Positions 1 through 9,297 of a stretch of DNA of 64,000 bases are shown here, in pieces (within the stretch, counting starts at the first letter, position 1; each line of letters begins with the position of its first letter). The stretch covers positions 248,001 through 312,000 of the forward strand of contig NZ_JACHVP010000005.1 of assembly GCF_014190775.1 (NCBI RefSeq), in the 5' to 3' direction. The stretch comes from Leifsonia aquatica (GTDB taxonomy: Bacteria > Actinomycetota > Actinomycetes > Actinomycetales > Microbacteriaceae). The notes under the pieces are model-generated. The model had not been told where the DNA came from. It saw only the letters and a list, made by a program, of their open reading frames with translations, and ran no database searches. A program made the position numbers and the translations under genes.

Positions 1-1
1 C

Positions 2-949
2 GGATCGACGGCCGTGCGCGCCGTCATCGCGACGAAGCCGCGCTTCAACCGCGTCGTGCGCGTCCTCGGCCATGGCGTCGCGGCGGCGGGTGTCGCGCTG
101 GTGCTGCTCGGGGCCGAGACCACCAGCATGCTGTACGCGCTGGTGCTCGGGATGCTCGTCGGCGCGGCCAAGCTGCTGGTGCGGCCTGGCACGTACGCGG
201 CCATCCTCCTGCCCGTGGCCACCGCCTTCCTCCTGGCCCTCCTCGTCTTCGCGCTGGGCAAGACCGTCGTCATCGGGGAGCCGCTGCAGGTGCTCATCCC
301 GCCCCTGGTGACGCTGCTCCCGGGAGCCCTGCTGACGACGGGCATCCAGGAGCTCGCCGCCGGCGACATGGTCGCCGGGGCGAGCCGGCTCGTCTCGGGG
401 ATCGCGCAGCTCGGCTTCCTGGCCATCGGCATCCTCGCGGCGCTGACGATCACCGGTGTACCGGCCTCGGCCGCGCTGCTGAGCACGCAGCCCCCGCTCG
501 GTGCCTTCCAGCCGTGGGTCGGCGTCCTGCTCTTCTCGGTGGGCATCTTCTTCTACTACTGCGGCCCGCGCCGATCGCTGTACTTCCTCACGTTCGTGCT
601 GCTCGTCGCCTACGGCGGGCAGGTGGTGGGCGCCCTGCTCATGGGCAACGTGTTCAGCGGCTTCTTCGGCGCGTTCGCGCTGACCGTCGTCGCCTACCTG
701 GTGCAGTCCGTGCCCGGGGCGCCGCCGGCCGTCGTCTGCTTCCTGCCCGCGTTCTGGCTGCTCGTTCCCGGGGCCACCGGACTCATCCGTCTCACCCAGA
801 GCGCCACGGGGGTCGATTTCGATGCCAGCAGCGTGCCGAACCTCCTCGGCTCGATCGTCTCGATCGCGCTGGGGGTCCTGGTCGGGACGGCCCTGTTCCG
901 CCAGATCTACACGATCGCGCCCGCCCGCTGGAAGCTCCGGCTGGTCTGA
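2..949 (+). CDS. Threonine/serine exporter family protein (ThrE-like), 5' truncated by window edge
   Basis: The frame is open from base 2, so the N-terminus lies outside the window; about 315 residues are visible. It is almost wholly hydrophobic, with roughly nine membrane segments. The first half carries the motif PLVTLLPGALLTTG, followed by a GDMVAGASRL segment typical of the DUF1212 half of ThrE exporters. The second half, starting near WVGVLLFSVGIFFYYCG, matches the ThrE_2 (DUF3815) half. Known family members export threonine and serine at the cytoplasmic membrane; the substrate here is inferred. Full-length relatives are about 450-490 residues, so roughly the first third is missing. purN starts 50 bp downstream from its own promoter. 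Confidence 0.8.
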   Translation, partial: GSTAVRAVIATKPRFNRVVRVLGHGVAAAGVALVLLGAETTSMLYALVLGMLVGAAKLLVRPGTYAAILLPVATAFLLALLVFALGKTVVIGEPLQVLIPPLVTLLPGALLTTGIQELAAGDMVAGASRLVSGIAQLGFLAIGILAALTITGVPASAALLSTQPPLGAFQPWVGVLLFSVGIFFYYCGPRRSLYFLTFVLLVAYGGQVVGALLMGNVFSGFFGAFALTVVAYLVQSVPGAPPAVVCFLPAFWLLVPGATGLIRLTQSATGVDFDASSVPNLLGSIVSIALGVLVGTALFRQIYTIAPARWKLRLV

Positions 950-986
950 GCGCCCGGGCTGGTCCGCCTGCTCATCCGAGCGCCGG

Positions 987-992
987 TAGGCT
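987..992 (+). promoter_or_regulatory. -10 element of purN, leaderless geometry
   Basis: TAGGCT ends exactly 6 nt before the GTG start of purN and no Shine-Dalgarno sequence is present. Transcription would begin at or next to the start codon. The same spacing recurs before many genes in this window. Confidence 0.55.
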
Positions 993-998
993 GGTCGC

Positions 999-1592
999 GT
1001 GCTCTCGATTGTCGTGCTGATCTCCGGTGGAGGCTCGAACCTCCGCGCACTGCTCGAGGCGTCCCAGGACGCGGAGTTCCCCGCCCGGGTCGTCGCCGTC
1101 GGGGCCGACCGCGACGCCGACGGCCTCGCTCACGCGGAGGAGTTCGGCATCCCGTCCTTCACCGTGCCGTTCTCGTCGTTCGACGACCGCGAGCAGTGGG
1201 GCGACGAGCTGCTCGCCCAGATCCGCCAGTGGGAGCCCGACCTGGTGATCCTCTCCGGCTTCATGCGCCTCGTGCCGCCGCGCGTCGTCGAGGCCTTCTC
1301 GCCCAACCTCATCAACACCCACCCCGCGTACCTCCCCGAGTTCCCGGGGGCGCACGGGGTGCGCGACGCGCTCGCCGCGGGCGCCACGCAGACCGGCGCG
1401 AGCCTCATCGTGGTCGACGACGGCGTGGACGCCGGCCCCATCATCAGCCAGGAGCGCGTGCCGATCCTGCCGGGCGACACCGAGGCCGCCCTGCACGAGC
1501 GCATCAAACCCGTGGAGCGACGGCTTCTCATCGACGCCGTCCTCGACATCGCCAACGGACACATCGACCTCAAGGAGCTTTCCCGAGCATGA
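999..1592 (+). CDS. purN: Phosphoribosylglycinamide formyltransferase PurN
   Basis: PurN transfers the formyl group of N10-formyl-THF to GAR in the third step of purine synthesis, in the cytosol. The 197-residue length fits the family. The N-terminal phosphate-binding segment ISGGGSNL is at residues 8-15. The catalytic triad falls at N106, H108 ([13 protein letters not shown]) and D144 ([11 protein letters not shown]), the same numbering as the E. coli enzyme. The GTG start is supported by a TAGGCT -10 element 6 nt upstream. The stop overlaps the purH start as ATGA, so the two are co-translated, giving both formyl-folate-dependent purine steps in one operon. Confidence 0.95.
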   Translation: MLSIVVLISGGGSNLRALLEASQDAEFPARVVAVGADRDADGLAHAEEFGIPSFTVPFSSFDDREQWGDELLAQIRQWEPDLVILSGFMRLVPPRVVEAFSPNLINTHPAYLPEFPGAHGVRDALAAGATQTGASLIVVDDGVDAGPIISQERVPILPGDTEAALHERIKPVERRLLIDAVLDIANGHIDLKELSRA

Positions 1593-3169
1593 GCGGACCC
1601 CGTCACGACTCCAGCCTCTACCGCGAACGGGATGTCGTCCCGATCCGCCGCGCGCTGATCTCGGTCAGCGACAAGACCGGCCTCCTCGACCTCGCGCAGA
1701 CGCTCGCCGAGGCGGGCGTGGAGATCGTCTCGACGGGCTCCACCGCCCAGACCATCCGTGACGCCGGCCACGCCGTCACCGACGTCGCCGCGGTCACCGG
1801 ATTCCCCGAGTCGCTCGATGGCCGGGTGAAGACGCTGCACCCCGCCATCCACTCGGGTCTGCTCGCCGACCTCCGCCTCGCCTCGCACGAGGAGCAGCTG
1901 AAGGACCTCGGCATCGAGCCCTTCGAGCTGGTCGTCGTCAACCTCTACCCGTTCGTGGAGACCGTGGCGTCGGGAGCCGTCGGCAACGACGTCGTCGAGC
2001 AGATCGACATCGGCGGCCCGGCGATGGTCCGCGCCTCCGCGAAGAACCACGCCAACGTCGCGATCGTCGTCTCGCCCTCCGACTACGCGGCCATCGCCGA
2101 CGCGGTCGCCGCGGGCGGCACCACCTTCGACCAGCGCCGGGAGCTCGCGGCCCGCGCCTTCGCGCACACGGCCTCGTACGACGGCGCCGTGGCCGCGTGG
2201 TTCGCCGGTGAGGCGCCGAGCACGGACGACTTCCCGGAGCGCCTGGAGGTGCGCGCCGAGCTCGCGCACACCCTGCGCTACGGCGAGAACTCGCACCAGG
2301 CCGCCGCGATCTACACCGACCCCACCGGCCGCGGCATCGCGCAGGCGACCCAGCTCGGCGGCAAGGAGATGTCCTACAACAACTACGTGGACGCCGACGC
2401 GGCCCTGCGCAGCGCGTACGACTTCGCCGAGCCCGCCGTCGCGATCATCAAGCACGCCAACCCCTGCGGCATCGCGGTCGCCGACGACATCGCCGACGCG
2501 CACCGCAAGGCGCACGAGTGCGACCCCGTGTCGGCCTACGGCGGCGTGATCGCCGCCAACCGCACCGTGACCCTCGCGATGGCCGAGACGGTCAAGGGCA
2601 TCTTCACCGAGGTCCTGATCGCGCCCGGGTTCGAGCCCGAGGCGCTCGAGCTGCTGCAGACCAAGAAGAACCTCCGCATCCTCCAGCTGCCGGAGGGCTA
2701 CGCGCGCGCGACGACCGAGTTCCGCCAGATCTCCGGCGGCGTGCTCGTGCAGGACGCCGACCGGTTCGACGAGTTCGACTCGTCGTCCTGGACGCTCGTC
2801 TCGGGCGACGAGGCCGACGCGGCGACCCGCGCCGACCTCGAGTTCGCCTGGAAGGCCTGCCGCGCGGTGAAGTCCAACGCCATCCTGCTCGCGCACGACG
2901 GCGCCTCCGTTGGCGTCGGGATGGGTCAGGTCAACCGCGTCGACTCCTGCCACCTCGCCGTCAGCCGGGCGGGGGAGCGGGCGTCGGGCTCGGTCGCCGC
3001 GTCCGACGCGTTCTTCCCGTTCGCGGACGGCCCCGAGATCCTGATCGCCGCCGGTGTGCGCGCGATCGTGCAGCCGGGCGGCTCCATCCGCGACGAGGAC
3101 GTGATCGCGGCGGCGAAGGCGGCCGACGTCACGATGTACTTCACGGGCGAGCGCCACTTCTTCCACTGA
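1589..3169 (+). CDS. purH: Bifunctional AICAR formyltransferase/IMP cyclohydrolase PurH
   Basis: This 526-residue enzyme catalyses the last two steps of IMP synthesis. The N-terminal MGS-like cyclohydrolase domain begins with [12 protein letters not shown] and contains [13 protein letters not shown]. The C-terminal AICARFT domain holds the KHANPCG motif with the catalytic Lys-His pair and the late [10 protein letters not shown] motif. The ATG at 1589 overlaps the purN stop. Its substrate ZMP (AICAR) is also the ligand of the riboswitch predicted ahead of glyA at 43.4 kb, which links the two loci functionally. Confidence 0.96.
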   Translation: MSGPRHDSSLYRERDVVPIRRALISVSDKTGLLDLAQTLAEAGVEIVSTGSTAQTIRDAGHAVTDVAAVTGFPESLDGRVKTLHPAIHSGLLADLRLASHEEQLKDLGIEPFELVVVNLYPFVETVASGAVGNDVVEQIDIGGPAMVRASAKNHANVAIVVSPSDYAAIADAVAAGGTTFDQRRELAARAFAHTASYDGAVAAWFAGEAPSTDDFPERLEVRAELAHTLRYGENSHQAAAIYTDPTGRGIAQATQLGGKEMSYNNYVDADAALRSAYDFAEPAVAIIKHANPCGIAVADDIADAHRKAHECDPVSAYGGVIAANRTVTLAMAETVKGIFTEVLIAPGFEPEALELLQTKKNLRILQLPEGYARATTEFRQISGGVLVQDADRFDEFDSSSWTLVSGDEADAATRADLEFAWKACRAVKSNAILLAHDGASVGVGMGQVNRVDSCHLAVSRAGERASGSVAASDAFFPFADGPEILIAAGVRAIVQPGGSIRDEDVIAAAKAADVTMYFTGERHFFH

Positions 3170-3256
3170 CATTGCGTCCCTCGTGGGGTCACGGGAGAAT
3201 GGAGGGCGGTCCACAAGACCGCACTAATTCCACCGCGATCCCACGAGGAGACACCG

Positions 3257-4336
3257 ATGTCCGTCCTGCCCGCAACCCTGGTCGAGTCCACCGGAACCGA
3301 CCTGCCGCACGAAACACTGCACGTGGTCAAGGGGAGGCGGAGCGGTCTCACGATCAGCATCGCGGTCCACTCGACCGTGCTCGGCCCCGCCCTCGGCGGC
3401 TGCCGGGTGTGGACGTACGACTCCTGGCTCGAGGCGGTCGCCGACTCGCTGCGCCTCGCCGAGGGGATGACGCTGAAGAACGCCGCCGCGGGCCTCAACC
3501 GCGGCGGGGGCAAGACCGTCGTCTACGTGCCGCGTGACGTCGAGCTGACGCCCACGCTGCGCTACCAGGCGATGCTCGATCTCGGCGACGCGATCGAGAG
3601 CCTCGGCGGCAGCTACATGACCGCGGAGGATGTCGGCACGAGCGCCGAGGACATGGCCGTCGTCGCCACCCGCACGGCGCACGTCTGCGGCCTCCCCTCG
3701 GCCGACGGCGGTGTCGGAGAACCCAGCGATGCGACCGCGGCGGGCGTCTACGCCGGTCTGCTCGCGACGCTGGAGCGCGCGGTCGGCACCCGCTCGGTCG
3801 CCGGTCGCCGCATCACGGTCCTCGGTCTCGGCCACGTCGGCTCGCTGCTGGCGATGCGGCTCGCGAGCGAGGGCGCCGTGCTCACCGTCACCGACGTCAA
3901 CCCGGCCAAGCACGCGCTCGCGGATGCGATCGGCGCGACCTGGGTGGAGCCGGGGGAGGCCCACCGGGTCGAGGGCGATCTGTTCGTCCCCGCAGGTGTG
4001 GGCGGCGTGCTCACCGACACGGTCATCGACGAGCTGCGCGTGAAGGCGGTCGTCGGCCCGGCGAACAACCAGCTCGCCAGCCGGTCGGGCGCGGGGAGGC
4101 TCGCGGAGCGCGGCATCCTGTGGGCGCCCGATTTCGTCGTCAACGCGGGCGGCGTGATCTTCCTCGCCATGATGAACGAGGAGCAGCCGTCCGCCGAGGC
4201 CACGGCCGAGCGCGTGGACCGGATCGGCGACATCGTCGCCGAGGTGTTCGACGTCGCGGAGGAGCGCGGGATCACCACGCTCGAGGCCGCCGACGAGCTC
4301 GCGCTCGGCCGCCTGCGCGAACCAGCCAACGCATAG
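3257..4336 (+). CDS. Leucine/valine-type amino acid dehydrogenase (Glu/Leu/Phe/Val dehydrogenase family)
   Basis: The 359-residue protein has the family's N-terminal dimerisation/substrate domain and a C-terminal Rossmann domain (VLGLGHVGSLLA). The catalytic region MTLKNAAAGLNRGGGK places lysines at 74 and 86, equivalent to K68 and K80 of leucine dehydrogenase. The expected reaction is NAD-dependent oxidative deamination of branched-chain amino acids. Whether Leu, Val or Phe is preferred cannot be read from sequence. A GAGGAG Shine-Dalgarno sits 8 nt before the ATG. The preceding gap contains a GCGGTC/GACCGC hairpin that could end the purNH transcript. Confidence 0.88.
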   Translation: MSVLPATLVESTGTDLPHETLHVVKGRRSGLTISIAVHSTVLGPALGGCRVWTYDSWLEAVADSLRLAEGMTLKNAAAGLNRGGGKTVVYVPRDVELTPTLRYQAMLDLGDAIESLGGSYMTAEDVGTSAEDMAVVATRTAHVCGLPSADGGVGEPSDATAAGVYAGLLATLERAVGTRSVAGRRITVLGLGHVGSLLAMRLASEGAVLTVTDVNPAKHALADAIGATWVEPGEAHRVEGDLFVPAGVGGVLTDTVIDELRVKAVVGPANNQLASRSGAGRLAERGILWAPDFVVNAGGVIFLAMMNEEQPSAEATAERVDRIGDIVAEVFDVAEERGITTLEAADELALGRLREPANA

Positions 4337-4361
4337 AAACGCTCCGCTAGGGTTGGTTCCC

Positions 4362-5585
4362 ATGACGTCTTCGTGGGGCCGCCGGCTCATCGCATCCCTT
4401 GTCGTTGCCTTCGTGGTGGCCTTCGTCGTGCACGCGGCGATGATCGCCGCGTTCTACGTGGGGAGTCTCGCCGGGTCGTCGGCCCCCTCGGGGGCGCTGA
4501 TCGTCGCCGTCAGCAACTACTTCTCGCTGACGAGCGTGCTCGCGTTCGTGCTGCTCTTCGTCGCGGGCGTGGTCGGGGCGTTCGACCGCTGGTGGACGGC
4601 GCTCATCGCCGGCCTCCTGGTCGGCTTCCTGTCGCCCGCCGTCGGCACGCTCGTGACGGCCACCTCGGGCGGGTCGCCGTTTAGCGGTGAGCTCATCCTC
4701 GCCGTGCTCGGCACCCTCCTGGGCATCAATCTGCTCTACGGCGTCAGCATCGCCGTGCTGACCCCGACCTTCGGTCGCTGGCTGTTCCGCATCATCGAGG
4801 GCGTGCGCAGCCGCTTCGAGACGGAGCGCAAGGTCGCGCTCGTCCGAATCCCGGCCAAGAATCTCCAGGACGGCCTCGTCACCCACATCGACCGCACGGC
4901 CGTGGATGCCGAGCTCGCCGACACCCAGTGGGACGGCTACGTCAGCGCCCTCTCGCAGGCGGGATGGCAGACGGTCGAGGTCGCCTCGGCCGACAACCTG
5001 GCCGACTCGGTCTTCGTCGAGGACACCGCGGTCGTCTTCGGCGACACCGCCGTCATCACCCGTCCGGGAGCGGACTCGCGCAAGCCGGAGGTCACCGGCA
5101 CCGAGGCCGCTCTGCGCGCCCAGGGCCTCCGCCTCGAGCGTATCGAGGAGCCGGGAACGCTGGAGGGCGGCGACGTCCTCAAGGTCGGCTCGACCGTCTA
5201 CGTCGGGCGCGGTGGCCGCACCAACGGCGAGGGCATCCGCCAGCTGCGCGCGATCGTGGCGCCGCTCGGCTACACGGTCGTGGGCGTCCCGGTCACGAAG
5301 GCGCTGCACCTCAAGACCGCCGTCACCGCCCTGCCCGACGGCACCGTCATCGGCTACGAGCCCCTCGTCGACGAGCCGCGCATCTTCGAGCGCTTCCTGC
5401 CGGTGCCCGAGGCGCACGGCACCGCCGTCGTCGTGCTCGACGACGAGACGCTCCTCATCTCGTCCGCCGCACCCCAGACCGCTGAGCTGCTCGCGGACCT
5501 CGGCTACAAGACGATCGCCGTCGACATCTCCGAGTTCGAGAAGCTCGAGGGCTGCGTCACCTGCCTGTCCATCCGGATCCGCTGA
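4362..5585 (+). CDS. Membrane-anchored dimethylargininase-like hydrolase (four-helix membrane domain fused to DDAH)
   Basis: The 407-residue protein has two parts. Residues about 8-135 contain four hydrophobic helices and match nothing I recognise. Residues about 156-407 are a complete amidinotransferase-fold domain of usual DDAH length. That domain has the substrate-loop FVED (218-221), LEGGDV (267-272), catalytic H316 (LHLKTA) and the C-terminal EGCVTCLS motif with nucleophile C401. Free DDAH hydrolyses methylated arginines to citrulline and methylamines; related folds include arginine deiminases. Fusion to a membrane domain is unusual. The ATG at 4362 was preferred to TTG 4353 because TAGGGT lies 8 nt upstream. 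It converges on an MFS gene across a long hairpin. Confidence 0.85.
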   Translation: MTSSWGRRLIASLVVAFVVAFVVHAAMIAAFYVGSLAGSSAPSGALIVAVSNYFSLTSVLAFVLLFVAGVVGAFDRWWTALIAGLLVGFLSPAVGTLVTATSGGSPFSGELILAVLGTLLGINLLYGVSIAVLTPTFGRWLFRIIEGVRSRFETERKVALVRIPAKNLQDGLVTHIDRTAVDAELADTQWDGYVSALSQAGWQTVEVASADNLADSVFVEDTAVVFGDTAVITRPGADSRKPEVTGTEAALRAQGLRLERIEEPGTLEGGDVLKVGSTVYVGRGGRTNGEGIRQLRAIVAPLGYTVVGVPVTKALHLKTAVTALPDGTVIGYEPLVDEPRIFERFLPVPEAHGTAVVVLDDETLLISSAAPQTAELLADLGYKTIAVDISEFEKLEGCVTCLSIRIR

Positions 5586-5610
5586 GCTCTGTCCGTCCGA
5601 CCTGACCGTT

Positions 5611-5672
5611 GCCGAGGGGCACGTCGTGGTCGCCATTCCGCCCGGAATGAGCGCCACGACGTGCCCCTCGGC
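5611..5672. terminator. Long palindromic hairpin between convergent genes
   Basis: Perfect 19-bp arms (5611-5629 and 5654-5672, beginning GCCGAGGGGCACG) enclose a second 7-bp stem CATTCCG/CGGAATG with a CC loop. The structure lies between the stop codons of the DDAH fusion and the MFS gene. It has no T-run, so a bidirectional intrinsic-like terminator is inferred rather than proven. A dispersed palindromic repeat is the alternative. Confidence 0.6.
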
Positions 5673-5692
5673 TGTTCCGTCTCGCGCCCGCC

Positions 5693-7042
5693 TCAGTCGA
5701 CGGTGGATCCGCATCCACGTGCGCGTGTCCGGGGGAGCGCGCACCACGCTGCGGTGACGGCGGCCGCTGCGGCAGCCGTCAGCCAGCCCGCCGTCACGCC
5801 GCCGAATGCTGCGATCAGCACGATCACGGAGGTCCCCAGCGCCGTTCCGAGCTGGGCGCCGGTGTTGAGGATGCCGCTGGCGCTGCCTTCGAGCTGCTCC
5901 GGGACGGACGTGCCGATCGAGGTCCCGGCGACCGAGGAGAGCCCGAGGCCCGCGCCCGCGAGGGTGACGCCGATCAGCACGCCCCACCAGGTTCCCGTCG
6001 TCGTCGCGAGCACCAGCTGTCCGATCGCGATCGTCGCCAGGCCGGTCGCCGCGAGGGCGTGCGCTCCCCACCTGCCGAAGACCGTGCCGGTGCTCGACGA
6101 CGTGAGGATGACCGCGATGCTGAACGCCATGAGGGTCAGACCGGTGGCGACGGGACCGATGTTCAACGTCTGCTGCAGGAAGAGTGTGGCGAGCACGGCG
6201 GACGAGCTGGTCGTTGCGGTGTTCACGAACGAGATCGCCGTGCCCTGCCGCAGCGGCCGTGACGCGAAGGCCGCGCGGGGAATGAGCGGGTAACGCGCTG
6301 TCCGCAGCCGCACCACCAGCAGGGCGGCGATCCCCGCTCCGACGACGACGAGCAGAACGCCGGCGAGCACCGTCGACGGGGACTCCATCAGCGCGGCGCC
6401 GGCGATGACCGCCATCACGGCGGCGATCAGCAGGACGGCGCCGGCGACGTCCAGGGGCGATTCATCGCGGGGGTGCGACGAGCGAGCCACCACGAGGAGG
6501 ACGCCGGCGAACAGCGCTGCCGCGAGCGGGAGGTTGATCCAGAAGACGGCCGGCCAGCCGAGCGCCTGCACCAGCAGGCCGCCGACGAGGAAGCCGGACG
6601 CCCCCGCTGCGGCGCCGGTCGCGCTCCACGCGGCGACAGCGCGCCGACGAGCATCGCCGGCCGGCGCGGCCTCGAGCAGCAGCCGCAGCGCGGACGGGAC
6701 CGAGATCGCGGCGGCGGCTCCCTGCAGGGCGCGCGACAGCAGCACGGCTCCGATCGCGACGCCACCGAGCGCCCCGGCTGCGGCACCGAGCACGGAGACG
6801 ACGCCGAACAACGCGATCCCCGTCAGCAGGATGCGCCGGTGACCGAAGCGGTCCCCGAGCCGGGCGCCCAGGATCAGCAGGCCGCCGAAGAACATCGCGT
6901 AGACGGTGGCGAGGGGCCCGGCGAGCGCAGCGTCCGCGTCCACGCCCCGCAGGATCGACGGGATCGCGGTGGTCGCGCTGGTCACCCCGAGGACATCGAC
7001 GAACTGCACGAGGCACAGGAGGGGTACGGATCCGCGACGCAT
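5693..7042 (-). CDS. MFS drug-efflux transporter (DHA2/EmrB-like)
   Basis: This 449-residue protein has about 14 hydrophobic segments. It shows MFS motif A in the form GARLGDRFGHRR and a central motif-C region GGLLVQALGWPAVFWINLP, which places it near the 14-helix DHA2 drug:proton antiporters. The substrate is unknown. The frame extends further upstream, but the ATG at 7042 is preferred. It is followed directly by the first membrane segment and preceded by TACCCT 7 nt upstream, a leaderless-type -10. It is divergent from the leader of the ABC exporter at 7188, and the 145-bp gap would hold both promoters. Confidence 0.85.
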   Translation of the reverse strand: MRRGSVPLLCLVQFVDVLGVTSATTAIPSILRGVDADAALAGPLATVYAMFFGGLLILGARLGDRFGHRRILLTGIALFGVVSVLGAAAGALGGVAIGAVLLSRALQGAAAAISVPSALRLLLEAAPAGDARRRAVAAWSATGAAAGASGFLVGGLLVQALGWPAVFWINLPLAAALFAGVLLVVARSSHPRDESPLDVAGAVLLIAAVMAVIAGAALMESPSTVLAGVLLVVVGAGIAALLVVRLRTARYPLIPRAAFASRPLRQGTAISFVNTATTSSSAVLATLFLQQTLNIGPVATGLTLMAFSIAVILTSSSTGTVFGRWGAHALAATGLATIAIGQLVLATTTGTWWGVLIGVTLAGAGLGLSSVAGTSIGTSVPEQLEGSASGILNTGAQLGTALGTSVIVLIAAFGGVTAGWLTAAAAAAVTAAWCALPRTRARGCGSTVD

Positions 7043-7187
7043 GGCGGCCAGGGTACGCCGGAGGCCGTCTGCGCACTCCGAGTGATCGGCTCCGAAAAAG
7101 TTCTTGCGATCGAGCGGAACCTGGCAATAAGCTGTAGGGCTGCCTTGTCGCGGCATTACGTGAACGCATCGAGGCCGGGAGGACGCA

Positions 7188-7271
7188 ATGAAAAAGACTG
7201 GATACGCACGAATCGTGACGGTGTTCGGACTTGTCGCGCGCGCGTCCTCGGAGCCGGCCCGCACCTGGTAG
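7188..7271 (+). CDS. Candidate leader peptide (27 aa) upstream of ABC exporter
   Basis: A short ORF starts with ATG 6 nt after a strong GGGAGGA Shine-Dalgarno, better than that of the exporter itself. It encodes MKKTGYARIVTVFGLVARAS followed by SEPARTW and a TAG stop. A possible promoter (TTGCGA at 7104, 18-bp spacer, TAAGCT at 7128) lies just upstream. The peptide resembles no enzyme; its position before a 180-nt hairpin-rich leader and an exporter suggests a translated attenuator. Expression is unproven and it could be spurious. Confidence 0.4.
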   Translation: MKKTGYARIVTVFGLVARASSEPARTW

Positions 7272-7455
7272 GTCCCAGGAAGGTCTGCGTCTCCGGCTGA
7301 CTGTCGCCGCCGCTCCACTGACAGCACTGTTCTCGAGGGTCGAGCACACTTCGGCGTGCCTTCGTCGACCCCGGCGGCGACCTCTCAGCACTGTTCCCGC
7401 GGGTCCTCGGTGACCCGCCGCAGAAGTCGGAAAATCACTAGAAAACGGAAGTCTC
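7272..7455 (+). promoter_or_regulatory. Structured leader with two repeat-hairpin modules before the ABC exporter
   Basis: The direct repeat CAGCACTGTTC occurs at 7322-7332 and 7386-7396. Each copy is followed by a hairpin. The first (7337-7371) has GGGTCGA/TCGACCC arms and an inner stem with a TTCG loop; the second (7399-7418) has GCGGGTC/GACCCGC arms. No gene other than the leader ORF is visible in the 413-bp gap from 7043 to 7455. Transcription or translation attenuation is inferred. Confidence 0.45.
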
Positions 7456-9297
7456 ATGGCTGAAACACATCAGCACCCACCTCAAAGAGAAGAGAATAAG
7501 AAGCGCGCGGGCACCGTCCGCACGCTGCTGCGCATCCTGCCGTTCGCGAAGTCGGCCGCGCCGCGCATCGTGCTCGGCATGGTCGCCGCGCTGCTGGCGA
7601 GCCTCGTCGCGCTCAGCATCCCGCAGGTGCTGCGCTGGCTGGTCGATGGCCCGCTGTCGACCGGCGACGCCTCGGCGGTCTGGCCGGCGGCGCTGCTCGT
7701 CGTCGGACTGGGCGCGGCGGAGGCCGTGTTCATCTCCCTGCGCCGCTGGTTCGTGCTCACGCCGGGCACGCACGTCGAGGCGCGCATGCGCAACGGGCTG
7801 TACGCCAAGCTCCAGGACCTCCCGGTCGCGTTCCACGACCGGTGGCCGAGTGGTCAGCTGCTTTCGCGAGCGGTGAGCGACCTCGGCCTGATCCGCCGGT
7901 GGCTGTCGTTCGGCATCGTGCTGCTCGTCGTCAACGTCGTCACGATCGTCGTCGGGTTCGGCATCCTGATCAGCTGGAACTGGATCCTCGGGCTGATCTT
8001 CCTGGTCTGCTCCATCCCCCTGTGGATCTACGGGTTCGTGTTCGAGGCGAAGTACTCGATCATCGCCCGCCGCAGCCAGGACCAGGCCGGCGACCTCGCC
8101 ACCGCGGTGGAGGAGTCGGTGCACGGCATCCGCGTCCTCAAGGCGTTCGGCCGGGGCAAGCACGCCCTCAAGAACTTCGCGTCGCAGGCCGAGCAGCTGC
8201 GCGGCACGGAGATCGAGAAGGCGAAGGCCATCGCAGGCATCTGGCTCTGGCTGCTGCTCATCCCCGACGTGGCGTTCGGCATCAGCCTCGTCGTTGGCGT
8301 GTGGCTCGCCTCGCAGGGGCAGCTGTCGGTGGGCGAGCTGGTCGCGTTCTTCGCGACCGCGACGGTGCTGCGCTTCCCGATCGAATCGATCGGCTTCCTG
8401 CTCTCGATGACGTTCGACACGCGCACCGCGGCCGACCGCTTCTTCGAGGTCATGGACGAGGTCAACACGATCACCGACCCCGCCGAACCGAAGCGGATCG
8501 TGGACCCGAAGGGCGAGCTCGTCTTCGACGACGTGCACTTCCGGTACCAGGACTCGCCGGAGCGGTTCCCGGACCTCCTGGACGGCATCCGCCTGACGGT
8601 GGAGCCGGGGGAGACGATGGCGCTGGTCGGCCTCACCGGTTGCGGCAAGTCCACCCTGACCGCACTCACAACGCGCCTGTACGACGTGACCGGCGGCGCC
8701 GTGCGCATCGACGGCGTGGACGTGCGCGACCTGACCCGCTACGACCTGCGCAAGGCCATCGCCATGGCGTTCGAGGACGCGACCCTGTTCTCGGCCTCCG
8801 TGCGAGACAACGTGCTGCTCGGCCGCGACGAGCTCGACCCGGCCTCCCCGGAGGCCGATCGCGTGCTCACCGAGGCGCTCGAGATCGCGCAGGCGGGCTT
8901 CGTGTACGACCTCCCCGAGGGGCTCGACACGAAGGTCGGCGAGGAGGGGCTGAGCCTCTCCGGCGGTCAGCGTCAGCGCCTCGCGCTCGCGCGTGCGGTC
9001 GCTGCGGCGCCGAGCGTGCTGGTGCTGGACGACCCGCTGTCGGCGCTCGACGTCGACACCGAGGCGCTCGTCGAGGCCGCCCTGCGGCGCGTCCTCGCCT
9101 CCACCACCGCCCTCATCGTCGCGCATCGCCCCTCAACGGTGACGCTCGCCGACCGGGTGGCGCTGCTGGAGGAGGGCCGCATCACGGCCGTCGGAACGCA
9201 CCACGACCTGCTCGCCACGAGTGAGCACTACCGATTCGTCATCTCCAGCCTGGAGGACGACGAAAACGAAGAGATCCTGCAGGAGGTGAACCTGTGA
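7456..9297 (+). CDS. ABC exporter half-transporter, subunit with degenerate catalytic residues
   Basis: The 613-residue protein has a six-helix membrane domain (about 35-330) followed by an ATPase domain. Walker A GLTGCGKS is at 392-399 and signature LSGGQ at 501-505. Walker B ends LDD with D526 where a catalytic Glu is expected. The Q-loop position holds E440 (AFEDATLF), and the H-loop is H557. Loss of the catalytic Glu together with an intact signature is the pattern of the non-consensus half of heterodimeric exporters. The partner follows with a GTGA overlap. The substrate is unknown; the upstream leader suggests drug-responsive expression. Confidence 0.92.
   Translation: MAETHQHPPQREENKKRAGTVRTLLRILPFAKSAAPRIVLGMVAALLASLVALSIPQVLRWLVDGPLSTGDASAVWPAALLVVGLGAAEAVFISLRRWFVLTPGTHVEARMRNGLYAKLQDLPVAFHDRWPSGQLLSRAVSDLGLIRRWLSFGIVLLVVNVVTIVVGFGILISWNWILGLIFLVCSIPLWIYGFVFEAKYSIIARRSQDQAGDLATAVEESVHGIRVLKAFGRGKHALKNFASQAEQLRGTEIEKAKAIAGIWLWLLLIPDVAFGISLVVGVWLASQGQLSVGELVAFFATATVLRFPIESIGFLLSMTFDTRTAADRFFEVMDEVNTITDPAEPKRIVDPKGELVFDDVHFRYQDSPERFPDLLDGIRLTVEPGETMALVGLTGCGKSTLTALTTRLYDVTGGAVRIDGVDVRDLTRYDLRKAIAMAFEDATLFSASVRDNVLLGRDELDPASPEADRVLTEALEIAQAGFVYDLPEGLDTKVGEEGLSLSGGQRQRLALARAVAAAPSVLVLDDPLSALDVDTEALVEAALRRVLASTTALIVAHRPSTVTLADRVALLEEGRITAVGTHHDLLATSEHYRFVISSLEDDENEEILQEVNL

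Noticed and set aside
4347-6071. Long open frame on the minus strand opposite the DDAH fusion
   Set aside because: It is antisense to a gene with clear catalytic motifs, and its translation is Arg/Gly/Asp-rich without hydrophobic structure, as expected for shadows in GC-rich DNA.
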